The notes: generated by a model from the letters alone, not told the origin. DNA of 11,104 nucleotides from an uncultured Prevotella sp. (GCA_934230965.1 CAKQFW010000049.1:1-11104), one strand, 5' to 3'. Counted from the stretch's first letter, positions 1-7,061 are shown. Translations and numbers: made by a program.

Positions 1-92
1 ATATTTATGATATGCTCACCATCGGTCTTTCATACTCTGCCCCTATATTATTAATGTATATCTTAAGCAAGCAATTGTACAGTTCGCTGCTC

Positions 93-157
93 TTCGTCTT
101 TGCGTAAGCTCGTCGTTGCGTAAACTTCGTTTTAGCATAAGCTTCGTTTTTGCAAAA
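93..157. repeat. Imperfect ~17-bp tandem repeat
   Basis: Four degenerate units follow one another: TTCGTCTTTGCGTAAGC (93-109), TCGTCGTTGCGTAAAC (110-125), TTCGTTTTAGCATAAGC (126-142) and TTCGTTTTTGCAAAA (143-157). They share a TTCGT(t)TTgC(g/a)(t)AA core with a period of 16-17 bases. The repeat lies downstream of the biotin-carrier operon and beyond its terminator, in a gene-free stretch (1-280). No function is evident. It may be a degenerate dispersed intergenic element. Confidence 0.6.
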
Positions 158-162
158 ATATA

Positions 163-211
163 AAAAGCGATGATACATCATGTGTTCTATACACTATGTA
201 TCATCGCTTTT
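163..211 (-). terminator. Rho-independent-type terminator of the mmdA operon
   Basis: Two perfect 16-base arms, AAAAGCGATGATACAT (163-178) and ATGTATCATCGCTTTT (196-211), enclose a loop that can pair a further 4 bp (GTGT 182-185 with ACAC 191-194). Read on the minus strand, the stem is followed by a T-rich run (TTTTTATATTTTTGC), as expected for transcripts leaving the biotin-carrier gene that stops at 281. The rest of 1-280 holds only the degenerate repeat at 93-157, and I see no gene there. Confidence 0.8.
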
Positions 212-280
212 ATGTTAGTATAATTATTGGTTTAAAACGAAGTGTTGTTCATTTACCTACCAATTATTCAAACACTGAAA

Positions 281-706
281 TTATTCAATTACTACCAATG
301 GAGAGTCTTCCATTACGCTTTCGCCCTGTTTTACACAGATGGCAGTAACTTTACCCGACTTCTCGGCCTCGATATTATTGGCCATCTTCATGGCTTCAAG
401 CACCACTACAGTATCGCCAGCATTTACTGTGTCGCCTACCACTACCTTTATCTCGGTGATAACGCCTGGCAATGGAGCCTTCACTGCATTAGCGGTGTTA
501 ACATTACCAGCAGCAACAGGCTGATCGTCGTTAGCAGCTGCTGCGGCAGCACTCACGACAACCTTTTTCTTCTCGGGTTCGGGCTCAGGTTCCATTTCTA
601 CCTTAAAAGTTTCACCGTTGACAGTAACCTCGGCAATGTTCTCTTCGATGGCTCCTATTTCAACCTTATACTCTTTCCCTTCAATTGTATATTTATATTC
701 TTTCAT
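281..706 (-). CDS. Biotin carboxyl carrier subunit of methylmalonyl-CoA decarboxylase/carboxyltransferase
   Basis: A 141-residue biotinyl carrier protein. It carries the carboxyl group on a swinging biotin arm between the carboxyltransferase (MmdA) and its partner subunit or enzyme. Residues 1-40 are a short beta-rich N-terminal region, 41-75 are a linker rich in Glu-Pro and Ala, and 76-141 are the biotinyl domain with motif E104-A-M-K-M. Lys107 is the expected biotinylation site, 34 residues from the C-terminus as is usual. The start at 706 (MKEYKY) is preferred over an in-frame ATG at 751: its ATG overlaps the stop of the upstream gene as ATGA (703-706), which implies translational coupling, and the extra 15 residues would lie inside that gene. 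It is the last gene of the operon. It corresponds to the MmdC/OadA-C/AccB type of carrier; the neighbouring mmdA favours the methylmalonyl-CoA role. Confidence 0.9.
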   Translation of the reverse strand: MKEYKYTIEGKEYKVEIGAIEENIAEVTVNGETFKVEMEPEPEPEKKKVVVSAAAAAANDDQPVAAGNVNTANAVKAPLPGVITEIKVVVGDTVNAGDTVVVLEAMKMANNIEAEKSGKVTAICVKQGESVMEDSPLVVIE

Positions 707-870
707 CTTTTCTCTGGTTTTGATGTCATTACCTGAAATTTGGCATTCCAAAGAGTAAAGCGAGGCTTGATGGTGATAATGCCCGACTCTTTATCATGCA
801 CATTGTTTCCTTTAAATTCGTGCAAGGCCAAAGCAATGGCTGCAAATATGTTTTTGTCTGTTGTTCCCAT
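703..870 (-). CDS. Small (55-residue) MmdE/OadG-C-terminus-like decarboxylase subunit
   Basis: The ORF begins [19 protein letters not shown] and ends with a TGA that overlaps the next gene's ATG. It sits 41 bases after the mmdA stop, so it fills the gap in the operon exactly. The AAIALAL helix, the short ITIKP strand and the conserved-looking W followed by K-F-Q-V-M recall the small epsilon subunit of Veillonella methylmalonyl-CoA decarboxylase and the C-terminal part of OadG/MmdD-type gamma/delta chains, which help hold carboxyltransferase and carrier together. There is no membrane helix, unlike a full OadG. Family assignment is inferred from pattern and position, not from an alignment. A hypothetical protein specific to Bacteroidota is the alternative. 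That it is a real gene is well supported by its position and ATGA coupling. Confidence 0.72.
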   Translation of the reverse strand: MGTTDKNIFAAIALALHEFKGNNVHDKESGIITIKPRFTLWNAKFQVMTSKPEKR

Positions 871-911
871 TTTGTAAAATTTGAAGTAGACACTCTATTG
901 CCCACTATTCA

Positions 912-2465
912 TTACATAGGCATACAGCCATGTTTTTTAGCGGGAAGCGACTGACGCTTGGTTGCAAGCTGTGCAAGACCACGGCAAATGCGGAAACGTG
1001 TGTTGCGCGGCTCAATAACGTCGTCAATATAGCCGTATTGTGCTGCCTGATAGGGGTTAGCAAACATATCGGTATATTCTTGCTCCTTCTCGGCAAGGAA
1101 GGCCTTCGGGTCGTCCTGTGTCTTAGCCTCTTTAGCACAAAGCACTGCAACGGCACCTGAAGCGCCCATAACAGCAATCTCTGATGTAGGCCATGCAAAG
1201 TTAAGGTCGGCACGCAACTGCTTGCAACCCATAACGATATGGCTACCACCATAGCTCTTACGCAGTGTGATGGTAATTTTGGGCACAGTGGCCTCACCGT
1301 AAGCATACAGCAGCTGAGCACCATGCAGAATTACAGCATTATACTCCTGACCTGTACCAGGCAAGAAACCAGGCACGTCAACTAATGACACGATAGGAAT
1401 GTTGAAGGCATCGCAGAAACGAACGAAACGAGCACCCTTACGTGAGGCATTGGTGTCAAGAACACCAGCATAGCATGAAGGCTGGTTGGCTACGATACCT
1501 ACGCTCTGACCATTGAAGCGAGCAAAACCAGTAATGATGTTGCGGGCAAACTTAGGCTGCACTTCAAAGAATTCGCCATTATCAGTAATAGCGCTAATCA
1601 CCTTATACATATCGTATGCCTTGTTGGGATCGTCGGGCAAAATCTCGTTCAGCAAATCTTCCTTACGGTCGATGGGGTCGGTGCACTCAACACGCGGAGC
1701 CTCCTCTGTGTTGTTTGAAGGAATATAGCTCAACAATGTCTTGATAAGCTGCATGGCCTCTTCTTCAGTCTTTGCTGTAAAGTGGGTTACACCACTCTTT
1801 GTAGCGTGAACCGAAGCACCACCCAAGTGCTCTGAGTCGATATCCTCACCAGTAACGGTTTTTACTACCTTCGGACCTGTCAAGAACATGTACGAAGTGT
1901 TTTCCATCATCAAAATAAAGTCGGTGAGGGCAGGCGAGTAAACAGCACCACCAGCACATGGACCAAAGATGCCAGAGATTTGAGGAATAACGCCACTTGC
2001 CAAGATGTTACGCTCGAAAATTTCACCATAACCAGCAAGAGCACAGATGCCTTCCTGAATACGTGCACCACCTGAGTCGTTCATGCAGATAACAGGTGCA
2101 CCCATTGTCATGGCCATATCCATTACCTTGCAAATCTTTTGCGACATGGTTTCAGAAAGCGATCCACCGTTAACGGTGAAATCTTGTGCATAAACGTAAA
2201 CGAGACGGCCATCAATTGTAGCAGAACCTGCTACAACGCCATCGCCCAAATATTGTTTCTTCTCCATGCCAAAGTTGTGGCAACGGTGAAGTTTAAACAT
2301 GTCGTATTCTTCAAAAGAACCTTCATCCACGAGCATATCAATACGCTCGCGAGCTGTATATTTACCTCGTGCATGCTGTTTCTCAATGGCTTTTTCGCCG
2401 CCACCAAGTTTTGCACTTTCACGTTTAGCGATAAGCTCTTTAATTTTCTCTACTTGTTTGCTCAT
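912..2465 (-). CDS. mmdA: Methylmalonyl-CoA decarboxylase alpha subunit / acyl-CoA carboxyltransferase
   Basis: A complete 517-residue carboxyltransferase of the acyl-CoA carboxylase beta-chain family, which moves CO2 between (S)-methylmalonyl-CoA or propionyl-CoA and biotin. The N-terminal half has the oxyanion-hole motif SGGARIQEG (131-139) and GPCAGGAVYSPALTDF (168-183). The C-terminal half has VDVPGFLPGTGQE (362-374), which lines the second acyl-CoA/biotin pocket, and AWPTSEIAVMGASGAV (424-439). The C-terminus (YGYIDDVIEPRNTR, then ATKRQSLPAKKHG) is intact, and the length is normal for the family. It is the first gene of an operon with the small subunit and the biotin carrier. The equivalent chain of propionyl-CoA carboxylase is nearly identical in sequence, so the direction of the reaction cannot be read from the sequence. 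The ATG at 2465 has no strong Shine-Dalgarno sequence, which is usual in Bacteroidota. Confidence 0.95.
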   Translation of the reverse strand: MSKQVEKIKELIAKRESAKLGGGEKAIEKQHARGKYTARERIDMLVDEGSFEEYDMFKLHRCHNFGMEKKQYLGDGVVAGSATIDGRLVYVYAQDFTVNGGSLSETMSQKICKVMDMAMTMGAPVICMNDSGGARIQEGICALAGYGEIFERNILASGVIPQISGIFGPCAGGAVYSPALTDFILMMENTSYMFLTGPKVVKTVTGEDIDSEHLGGASVHATKSGVTHFTAKTEEEAMQLIKTLLSYIPSNNTEEAPRVECTDPIDRKEDLLNEILPDDPNKAYDMYKVISAITDNGEFFEVQPKFARNIITGFARFNGQSVGIVANQPSCYAGVLDTNASRKGARFVRFCDAFNIPIVSLVDVPGFLPGTGQEYNAVILHGAQLLYAYGEATVPKITITLRKSYGGSHIVMGCKQLRADLNFAWPTSEIAVMGASGAVAVLCAKEAKTQDDPKAFLAEKEQEYTDMFANPYQAAQYGYIDDVIEPRNTRFRICRGLAQLATKRQSLPAKKHGCMPM

Positions 2466-2609
2466 AAAATATACTTGTTAATCTTAAGTTTCAGTATCGT
2501 CACCATATTGTCATCTTTAAGATGAATAGAGGCTTGTATTCTTCTTACAGGATGTTTATTCTCTCCTTATAAGAAAGGCATAAATCTATGATGGTGAAAT
2601 TATTCGTTG

Positions 2610-2617
2610 CAAAATTA
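2610..2617 (-). promoter_or_regulatory. Candidate -7 box of the mmdA operon
   Basis: The minus strand reads TAATTTTG, a full match to the Bacteroidota -7 consensus TAnnTTTG. No good -33 TTTG lies at the expected spacing; there is only a T-rich tract. If used, transcription would start near 2603 and leave a leader of about 138 bases before mmdA. That leader contains a perfect 6-bp dyad, CATCTT-T-AAGATG (2512-2524). The rest of 2466-2715 shows nothing gene-like. Confidence 0.5.
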
Positions 2618-2715
2618 CGAAAAAAAAAGGAAAGACTACTCTAAAACTATTAGATAATACGCTATTATTTTACAGTTTTCATAATAGATAGAAGTTTTCT
2701 TCCTTCATCGGGTGT

Positions 2716-3195
2716 TTATTTCATCGAGTTGTCAACGAAGGTTAGAGGCATTAAATCACGTGCACTACTTAGTTCATACACCCCATTTGTGCCATAAAGC
2801 AACACGCGCATGGGCTTATGGTATCTATTCTCAACGCCAACCATCACTTGTCGACATGCTCCGCAAGGGCTTATGGGTTCTTTCAACAATCCGTTTTCAT
2901 TGCGTGCAGCAATAGCTATGCAGGTAACAGGCTGCTGGGGATAATTGGCTTGAGCCGCAAATAAAGCAGTGCGTTCAGCACACAATCCTGATGGGAAAGC
3001 CGCGTTTTCCTGGTTAGCACCTGTTACGATAGTGCCATCTTCAAGCAGCAAGGCAGCACCCACATAAAAATGACTATATTCAGCATAAGCATTGTTTGTT
3101 GCCTCTATAGCTTTCTCCACTAAACTATTATCACAAGATGTCAATTCTTCCTTTTGATAATGTTTAATATTAATTGTCAGGTTTATCTCTTTCAT
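2716..3195 (-). CDS. cdd: Cytidine deaminase
   Basis: A 159-residue zinc hydrolase that deaminates cytidine and deoxycytidine to uridine and deoxyuridine in pyrimidine salvage; it should be cytosolic and homotetrameric. The first zinc motif is N-Q-E-N-A-A-F-P-S-G-L-C72-A-E74-R, giving a Cys zinc ligand and the catalytic Glu74. The second is S-P-C111-G-A-C114-R-Q-V, which supplies the other two Cys ligands. The SHFYVGAALL segment (41-50) is the usual substrate-side strand. Its length is that of the short tetrameric class with all-Cys ligands. It starts 33 bases after the stop of the upstream lipoprotein gene, so the two are probably cotranscribed, though no functional link is obvious. Nothing is odd in the sequence. 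Confidence 0.95.
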   Translation of the reverse strand: MKEINLTINIKHYQKEELTSCDNSLVEKAIEATNNAYAEYSHFYVGAALLLEDGTIVTGANQENAAFPSGLCAERTALFAAQANYPQQPVTCIAIAARNENGLLKEPISPCGACRQVMVGVENRYHKPMRVLLYGTNGVYELSSARDLMPLTFVDNSMK

Positions 3196-3228
3196 ACGTT
3201 TTATTTTTATTTGGTTGTTTTCCTTTTA

Positions 3229-4707
3229 TTATTTGCGGCTATTTCTCTTATTATCTTCAGCCGTTTCGTTATCTTCCTTCTTTATGGCCTCATAGCAGCC
3301 AGCATCAGGGGCTTCATCTCGTTTGTTTCCGAGACGATCATAGGGTAGGGCGGTTGCCGGATTTGCTAATCCCACCGCTTCTGATTGTTCACTAAGTTGA
3401 AAGTTGTAACGTTGTTTATCAGCATCAACTAATATGAAGTTTTTTTCACCACCACTCGCATCTACTTCTAACGACTTAAAAATTACATTTTGAAACTTTA
3501 CACTATCTTTAGTTGTCACTCGAGGAGTTCGTAGCAAACAATGATCAAAACTGAAATTTCGTTCATTATCAGCGGCTTCTTTGTCAAATTCTAACATCAT
3601 TTCATCCTGAGCATAACCAGTAACAATGCTGTTATTGCAGCTGAATGATAACAATGTATGATCTATAGAAGAAGCACGAAGTGCTACACCTCTGTTAGCG
3701 TCAAATGGATAAAATTGAGCAATTGTTGATTGATTAATAGCCATTTTACCTCCATTAACAAAAACGCAGTCAGACAGTGTATTGGTTATTTGACAATTAC
3801 TAATACTTACGTTTGAATGAACCGATTTAACACCATAGCCTTGGCAGTTATGAACAACACTGTTCTGTAACGATAATTTGTTATGAGACACATCAGACGA
3901 ATCAATCTGAATACCGTTAAACGAACTATGTATGTCAGTGTAATTCAATACGTTATCGTATGAAGTTTCAGAAAAATGTACACCTTTCCATTGACCACTT
4001 ACTTGGTCATAGGGAAGGTAATCGAACATTTTGTCTAAGCGGTCGCCACGAAGAACAACGTTTGCATCAGGGGTGCCTTCGCAGAGCAAACGTCCTTTTA
4101 CATCAAGGCCCGCATCACCATGAAAATAGAGCACGGTACCAGCTTTTAAAGTAAGCGTAGCACCTTCATTAACTGTTAACGAACCATAAATTACGCGTGG
4201 CTTTTCTGAGGCTTCCCATAAAGTGTTATCTGTAATAATAACATCACGCAAACGCTGGGCATCCCAAGAGAAAGCGGCCAAGTTTACCTTTTGTTCACGG
4301 CCACTTTCTAGTGTAAATACTAGATTATCAGAAACCTCGGTAGGCTGGCTTTTATAATTAACGGGCAATGTTGCTTCAATAAAAACTCTGATGCTGTCAT
4401 GCTTCCATATCTCAACATCGTTGAACGAATAGCCATTTTCGGGCCCTAAATAAACGCCTCGAACATTTACTCGAAATCCTGATTGATTTCCTTTGTCTAA
4501 GCGTACAGAAGTACAGCGTAAAGCTTGTTTGTTATCATTGTAAACCCAAAATGTTTTTGTGGGCGAAGGTACATCAGAAAATAGTGTATCAAAATGAATA
4601 GTATCAGATGAGAATGTCAGAACGCTTGAAGGCGATGTGCTGAAGCTATCATCATCACAACTCAAAATACATGCTGTTAATATAAATAGTAATAATATTT
4701 TTTTCAT
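3229..4707 (-). CDS. Surface-type lipoprotein with a predicted right-handed beta-helix
   Basis: The protein has 492 residues. Residues 1-17 are a lipoprotein signal with lipobox I-L-S-C17, and the mature protein begins C-D-D-D, an acidic stretch like the Bacteroidota lipoprotein surface-export signal. Residues about 25-150 look like a beta-sandwich (an FDTLFS segment near 39, then alternating strands). Residues about 175-215 have the G-x-L-T-V-N-E-G-A-T-L-T-L-K-A-G-T pattern that opens many beta-helices, and 240-420 continue as short Asn/Ser-rich strands of right-handed parallel beta-helix type. Near the C-terminus is Y-D-R-L-G-N-K-R-D (456-464) followed by PDAGCYE (467-473), an ending seen in such Bacteroidota proteins. 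A charged tail of about 20 residues closes the chain. No catalytic residues of a known pectate lyase are clear, so a polysaccharide- or surface-binding role is only inferred. It lies directly upstream of cdd. Confidence 0.82.
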   Translation of the reverse strand: MKKILLLFILTACILSCDDDSFSTSPSSVLTFSSDTIHFDTLFSDVPSPTKTFWVYNDNKQALRCTSVRLDKGNQSGFRVNVRGVYLGPENGYSFNDVEIWKHDSIRVFIEATLPVNYKSQPTEVSDNLVFTLESGREQKVNLAAFSWDAQRLRDVIITDNTLWEASEKPRVIYGSLTVNEGATLTLKAGTVLYFHGDAGLDVKGRLLCEGTPDANVVLRGDRLDKMFDYLPYDQVSGQWKGVHFSETSYDNVLNYTDIHSSFNGIQIDSSDVSHNKLSLQNSVVHNCQGYGVKSVHSNVSISNCQITNTLSDCVFVNGGKMAINQSTIAQFYPFDANRGVALRASSIDHTLLSFSCNNSIVTGYAQDEMMLEFDKEAADNERNFSFDHCLLRTPRVTTKDSVKFQNVIFKSLEVDASGGEKNFILVDADKQRYNFQLSEQSEAVGLANPATALPYDRLGNKRDEAPDAGCYEAIKKEDNETAEDNKRNSRK

Positions 4708-4896
4708 TTTGTTCTCTTTGTCTATTTATAACGTTTAAACTAATGTTTTATTTTAAAAAGGGGATACTTTATTTAGAAAGATAGGCTTTTAAAACACCTA
4801 TTTATCATAATGTTGATTATATTTTCAAAATATTATTAGAGTAAATATAGATTTATTTTTAATATCAGTTAGTAAAATTTATACAATCAAAATGCG

Positions 4897-4904
4897 TATC
4901 TTTG
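4897..4904 (+). promoter_or_regulatory. Candidate -7 box of the glycerate kinase gene
   Basis: TATCTTTG matches the Bacteroidota TAnnTTTG element exactly and lies 26 bases before the ATG at 4931, so the leader would be short (about 15-20 bases). No matching -33 TTTG is evident. The divergent lipoprotein gene on the other side (start 4707) has only a weaker match, TATCTTTC on the minus strand at 4776-4783. Confidence 0.65.
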
Positions 4905-4930
4905 CATTACTCTTAAAGTATGTACGATAG

Positions 4931-5992
4931 ATGAAAATAATACTTGCTTTCGATTCTTTCAAAGGTTGCATGACCGCTCACGAAGCATGTAGCATTGCAG
5001 CTAAAGCAATTGAAAAAATTAATAGCAAAACAGAAATTGTTGAAATGCCTTTAAGCGATGGCGGCGAAGGTCTTACTAAGTGTATACAAAAAATAATTCC
5101 CACGTCTACGATACAATTGTCTGTACACGGACCATTGATGAACAAATTGCAAACATGCTATGCGGTTTCTCAAGATGGCACTACTGCCTATATGGAAATG
5201 GCCTCGGCATGTGGCTTAACACTTGTTGCTCCAATAGACCGTAACCCACTGTTTACTACAACCTATGGCGTTGGAGAAATGATTGCCGATGCTATAAAAC
5301 GTGGTTGCGAACATATTGTAATGGGCATAGGTGGAAGTGCCACTTGTGATGGCGGTATGGGAATGATAAAAGCCTTAGAAGAAAATGATTGTTTATCTTC
5401 TAGCTGCCGTATCACAGTAGCATGCGACGTAACAAATCCGCTTTATGGCCGGAATGGTGCAGCTTATGTGTTTGCACCACAAAAAGGGGCTACTCCCAAG
5501 CAAGTGATAGAATTGGATAATAGGTTGAAACAATTTGCACAGGAAACTGAAAATAAGGGGTTAGCTACCAAAGAAATGGCGTTTTTTCCTGGAGCTGGCG
5601 CTGCAGGAGGATTGGGCTATGCCTTGCTAACCTATTTAAAAGCAGAGCTTAAGTCGGGCATAGATATTGTTTTAGATATATCAAATTTTGACAAAGCCCT
5701 TACTGATAGCGATTTAGTAATTACTGGTGAAGGAAAATCAGACAATCAAACAATGATGGGTAAAGTGCCATCAGGTGTTTTACATTTATGTAAAAAGAGT
5801 CAAACTCCCGTATGGCTAATATCAGGTAGCATTGACGATGCACAAGGTAAATTATCCAAAAATTTTGATTTGGTAATGAGTATCAACGAAAATGACAATA
5901 GATCATTAGAAATTTTGATGCAGAAAGAGGTTGCGCAAGCCAACCTTAGCAGATGTATTCAAAAATATCTTAAAAGTTATATTTCGGAGTAA
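4931..5992 (+). CDS. glxK: Glycerate 2-kinase
   Basis: A 353-residue member of the GarK/GlxK glycerate kinase family, which phosphorylates D-glycerate with ATP, normally to 2-phosphoglycerate, feeding it into lower glycolysis. Family motifs in order: F-D-S-F-K-G (7-12), PLSDGGEG (40-47), MGIGGSATCDGG (131-142), a V-A-C-D-V-T-N-P-L-Y-G segment (163-173), PGAGAAGGLG (220-229), and T-G-E-G-K-S-D-N-Q-T-x-x-G-K (265-278). The family is usually around 375-380 residues; here the stretch between the Gly-rich motif and VACDV (about 146-162) is clearly shorter. The gene stands alone between a divergent lipoprotein gene and a repeat-filled gap. A hairpin just after the stop (GTAAGC 5999-6004 with GCTTAC 6033-6038) has a large loop and is a poor terminator. 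Confidence 0.93.
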   Translation: MKIILAFDSFKGCMTAHEACSIAAKAIEKINSKTEIVEMPLSDGGEGLTKCIQKIIPTSTIQLSVHGPLMNKLQTCYAVSQDGTTAYMEMASACGLTLVAPIDRNPLFTTTYGVGEMIADAIKRGCEHIVMGIGGSATCDGGMGMIKALEENDCLSSSCRITVACDVTNPLYGRNGAAYVFAPQKGATPKQVIELDNRLKQFAQETENKGLATKEMAFFPGAGAAGGLGYALLTYLKAELKSGIDIVLDISNFDKALTDSDLVITGEGKSDNQTMMGKVPSGVLHLCKKSQTPVWLISGSIDDAQGKLSKNFDLVMSINENDNRSLEILMQKEVAQANLSRCIQKYLKSYISE

Positions 5993-6067
5993 AATAAAGT
6001 AAGCCCCCTACTCTATTTTGGCTAACAATATCGCTTACCAAAAAATGAATATTTATGCAATATGAAT

Positions 6068-6185
6068 ATGGGTTTTGAAAGGCATCAAATTACGATCTGA
6101 AAGCAGGCAAATCAGGCCCTGAAACCCTTGGTTTCAGCGTGTGATTTGCTTGCTTTCACAACGTGAAACCCATGCTTTTGTAAAA
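6068..6185. repeat. 22-bp-phased imperfect repeat forming a nested inverted repeat
   Basis: Five consecutive 22-base units begin at 6076, 6098, 6120, 6142 and 6164; four start TGAAA and the fourth TGATT. Units at 6120 and 6164 both start TGAAACCC. The array is also a nested hairpin. Outer arms are ATGGGTTT (6068-6075) and AAACCCAT (6166-6173). Middle arms are TGAAAGCAGGCAAATCA (6098-6114) and TGATTTGCTTGCTTTCA (6142-6158), 16 of 17 paired plus one G-T. Inner arms are CTGAAACC (6119-6126) and GGTTTCAG (6130-6137) around a 3-base loop. From memory, Prevotella genomes carry similar intergenic repeats, so this is probably a dispersed element. Its function is unknown. Confidence 0.75.
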
Positions 6186-6283
6186 CAAGGGGTATGCCAA
6201 CAAAAACTGTAAGCAGCAAGCTGTAATTTACTTACAACCTAAAACATTATTCACAAATATTATGCAAATATAAGTTAATTATC

Positions 6284-6337
6284 GTTTTGTATAAATATAC
6301 AAAACAGGTTTGGCTTTTGAATATTTATACAAAACAG
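6284..6337. repeat. Perfect dyad with a direct copy of one arm 30 bp away
   Basis: GTTTTGTATA (6284-6293) and TATACAAAAC (6296-6305) are perfect inverted arms around AA. The right arm recurs as TATACAAAACAG at 6296-6307 and again at 6326-6337, exactly 30 bases apart. The module ends 10 bases beyond the stop of the esterase gene (6348). It could be a weak terminator for that gene, although no T-run follows the hairpin on either strand, or a protein-binding site. Confidence 0.55.
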
Positions 6338-6347
6338 CGTATCATGC

Positions 6348-7061
6348 TTACAGCGTATTTGTGTTAAACAGACAAGAGTATGACCATATAAAACCGCGAG
6401 CCATTCTTGTTGCTTCATCATTAAAATGTCCGCCTTCGTTCCACTCAAGTGTTGTGTGCGAAGACGTTATTTGGTCTAATAGCAATTCGTGTTGACGGCG
6501 AATACATTCACCCACCGCAGCCATACGCTTATTGCGAGCATGCTCTTCACGATTGCCTAAACTAAGATACACTGAAGATGTCTTCATAACATGACATTCA
6601 GCAAAACTAATCCAATTTTTAATCCACACTGAGGGTGATACGGCAGCCACACCATTAAATAAATTAGAAAGATAGGCAGCCCACAAAGCAAATAATCCCC
6701 CCAACGAATAGCCACCTATCACACAAGGCACCTTGCCTACACGTTCATTTAACCATGGCAACAGATGGTTTTCTATATAGCATAAAGTATCTACGGCATG
6801 ACGACCCACTTCTTCATCATGTGATACCGCCTCGTCTGCCCACGGCATTAAGCATTGAGCCCATGAATCAAGTTTGATGCCTACAAACAGATAAGGAACA
6901 TGAATGTTATTATCAAGCGAAATCATCTCGTCGGCCAGACTTTTATTTTCATGCCGAGCTGTGGGCTGTATAAAAACAACCACGGGTTGTTCTTGACTTT
7001 TGTTTGTATGCAGTAAACAAATTTTATTGCCAATAGTAACTGATTGCAGCATTTCTAACAT
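6348..7061 (-). CDS. Alpha/beta-hydrolase, putative esterase family
   Basis: A 237-residue serine hydrolase resembling the putative esterase (esterase D / Fes-type) family. The nucleophile elbow is G-G-Y-S119-L-G-G-L (117-123), and the catalytic His is likely His212 in N-E-G-G-H-F-N-D. The acid is probably in the Y-L-S-L-G-N-R-E-E segment (165-173), where such proteins often have a Glu or Asp. There is no signal peptide, so it should act in the cytoplasm. The substrate is not evident; relatives act on acyl esters, S-formylglutathione or siderophore esters. The start at 7061 (MLEML) has an in-frame alternative at 7052 (MLQSV). It lies 156 bases after the stop of the next upstream gene, with a hairpin between them, so separate transcription is likely. 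No TAnnTTTG box was found just upstream. Confidence 0.85.
   Translation of the reverse strand: MLEMLQSVTIGNKICLLHTNKSQEQPVVVFIQPTARHENKSLADEMISLDNNIHVPYLFVGIKLDSWAQCLMPWADEAVSHDEEVGRHAVDTLCYIENHLLPWLNERVGKVPCVIGGYSLGGLFALWAAYLSNLFNGVAAVSPSVWIKNWISFAECHVMKTSSVYLSLGNREEHARNKRMAAVGECIRRQHELLLDQITSSHTTLEWNEGGHFNDEATRMARGFIWSYSCLFNTNTL

Larger units (their letters stand above)
5993..6347. other. Gene-free intergenic region carrying structured repeats
   Basis: There is no plausible coding sequence in this stretch of about 355 bases between the converging glycerate kinase and esterase genes. It holds a weak large-loop inverted repeat (5999-6038), a 22-bp-phased array with a nested inverted repeat (6068-6185), a further dyad TGTAAG/CTTACA (6208-6213 and 6231-6236), and a perfect palindrome with a nearby direct copy of one arm (6284-6337). 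These are described separately. Confidence 0.7.

Noticed and set aside
43..138. 31-codon minus-strand ORF (MLKRSLRNDE...) next to the operon end
   Set aside because: Its coding content comes from the degenerate repeat units, it is beyond the terminator, and nothing supports translation.
242..736. 164-codon plus-strand ORF opposite the biotin-carrier gene
   Set aside because: It is antisense to a clear biotinyl-domain gene, has no recognisable motif and its hydrophobic, His/Tyr-rich translation is typical of a shadow frame.
281..751. Longer biotin-carrier protein starting at 751
   Set aside because: The added 15 residues lie within the upstream small gene; the ATGA overlap at 703-706 and the family-like MKEYKY start favour 706.
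5999..6038. Terminator of the glycerate kinase gene
   Set aside because: The stem is only 6 bp around a 28-base loop and no T-run follows.
6076..6185. CRISPR array
   Set aside because: Units are contiguous and diverged, with no identical repeats separated by unique spacers, and no cas gene is present.
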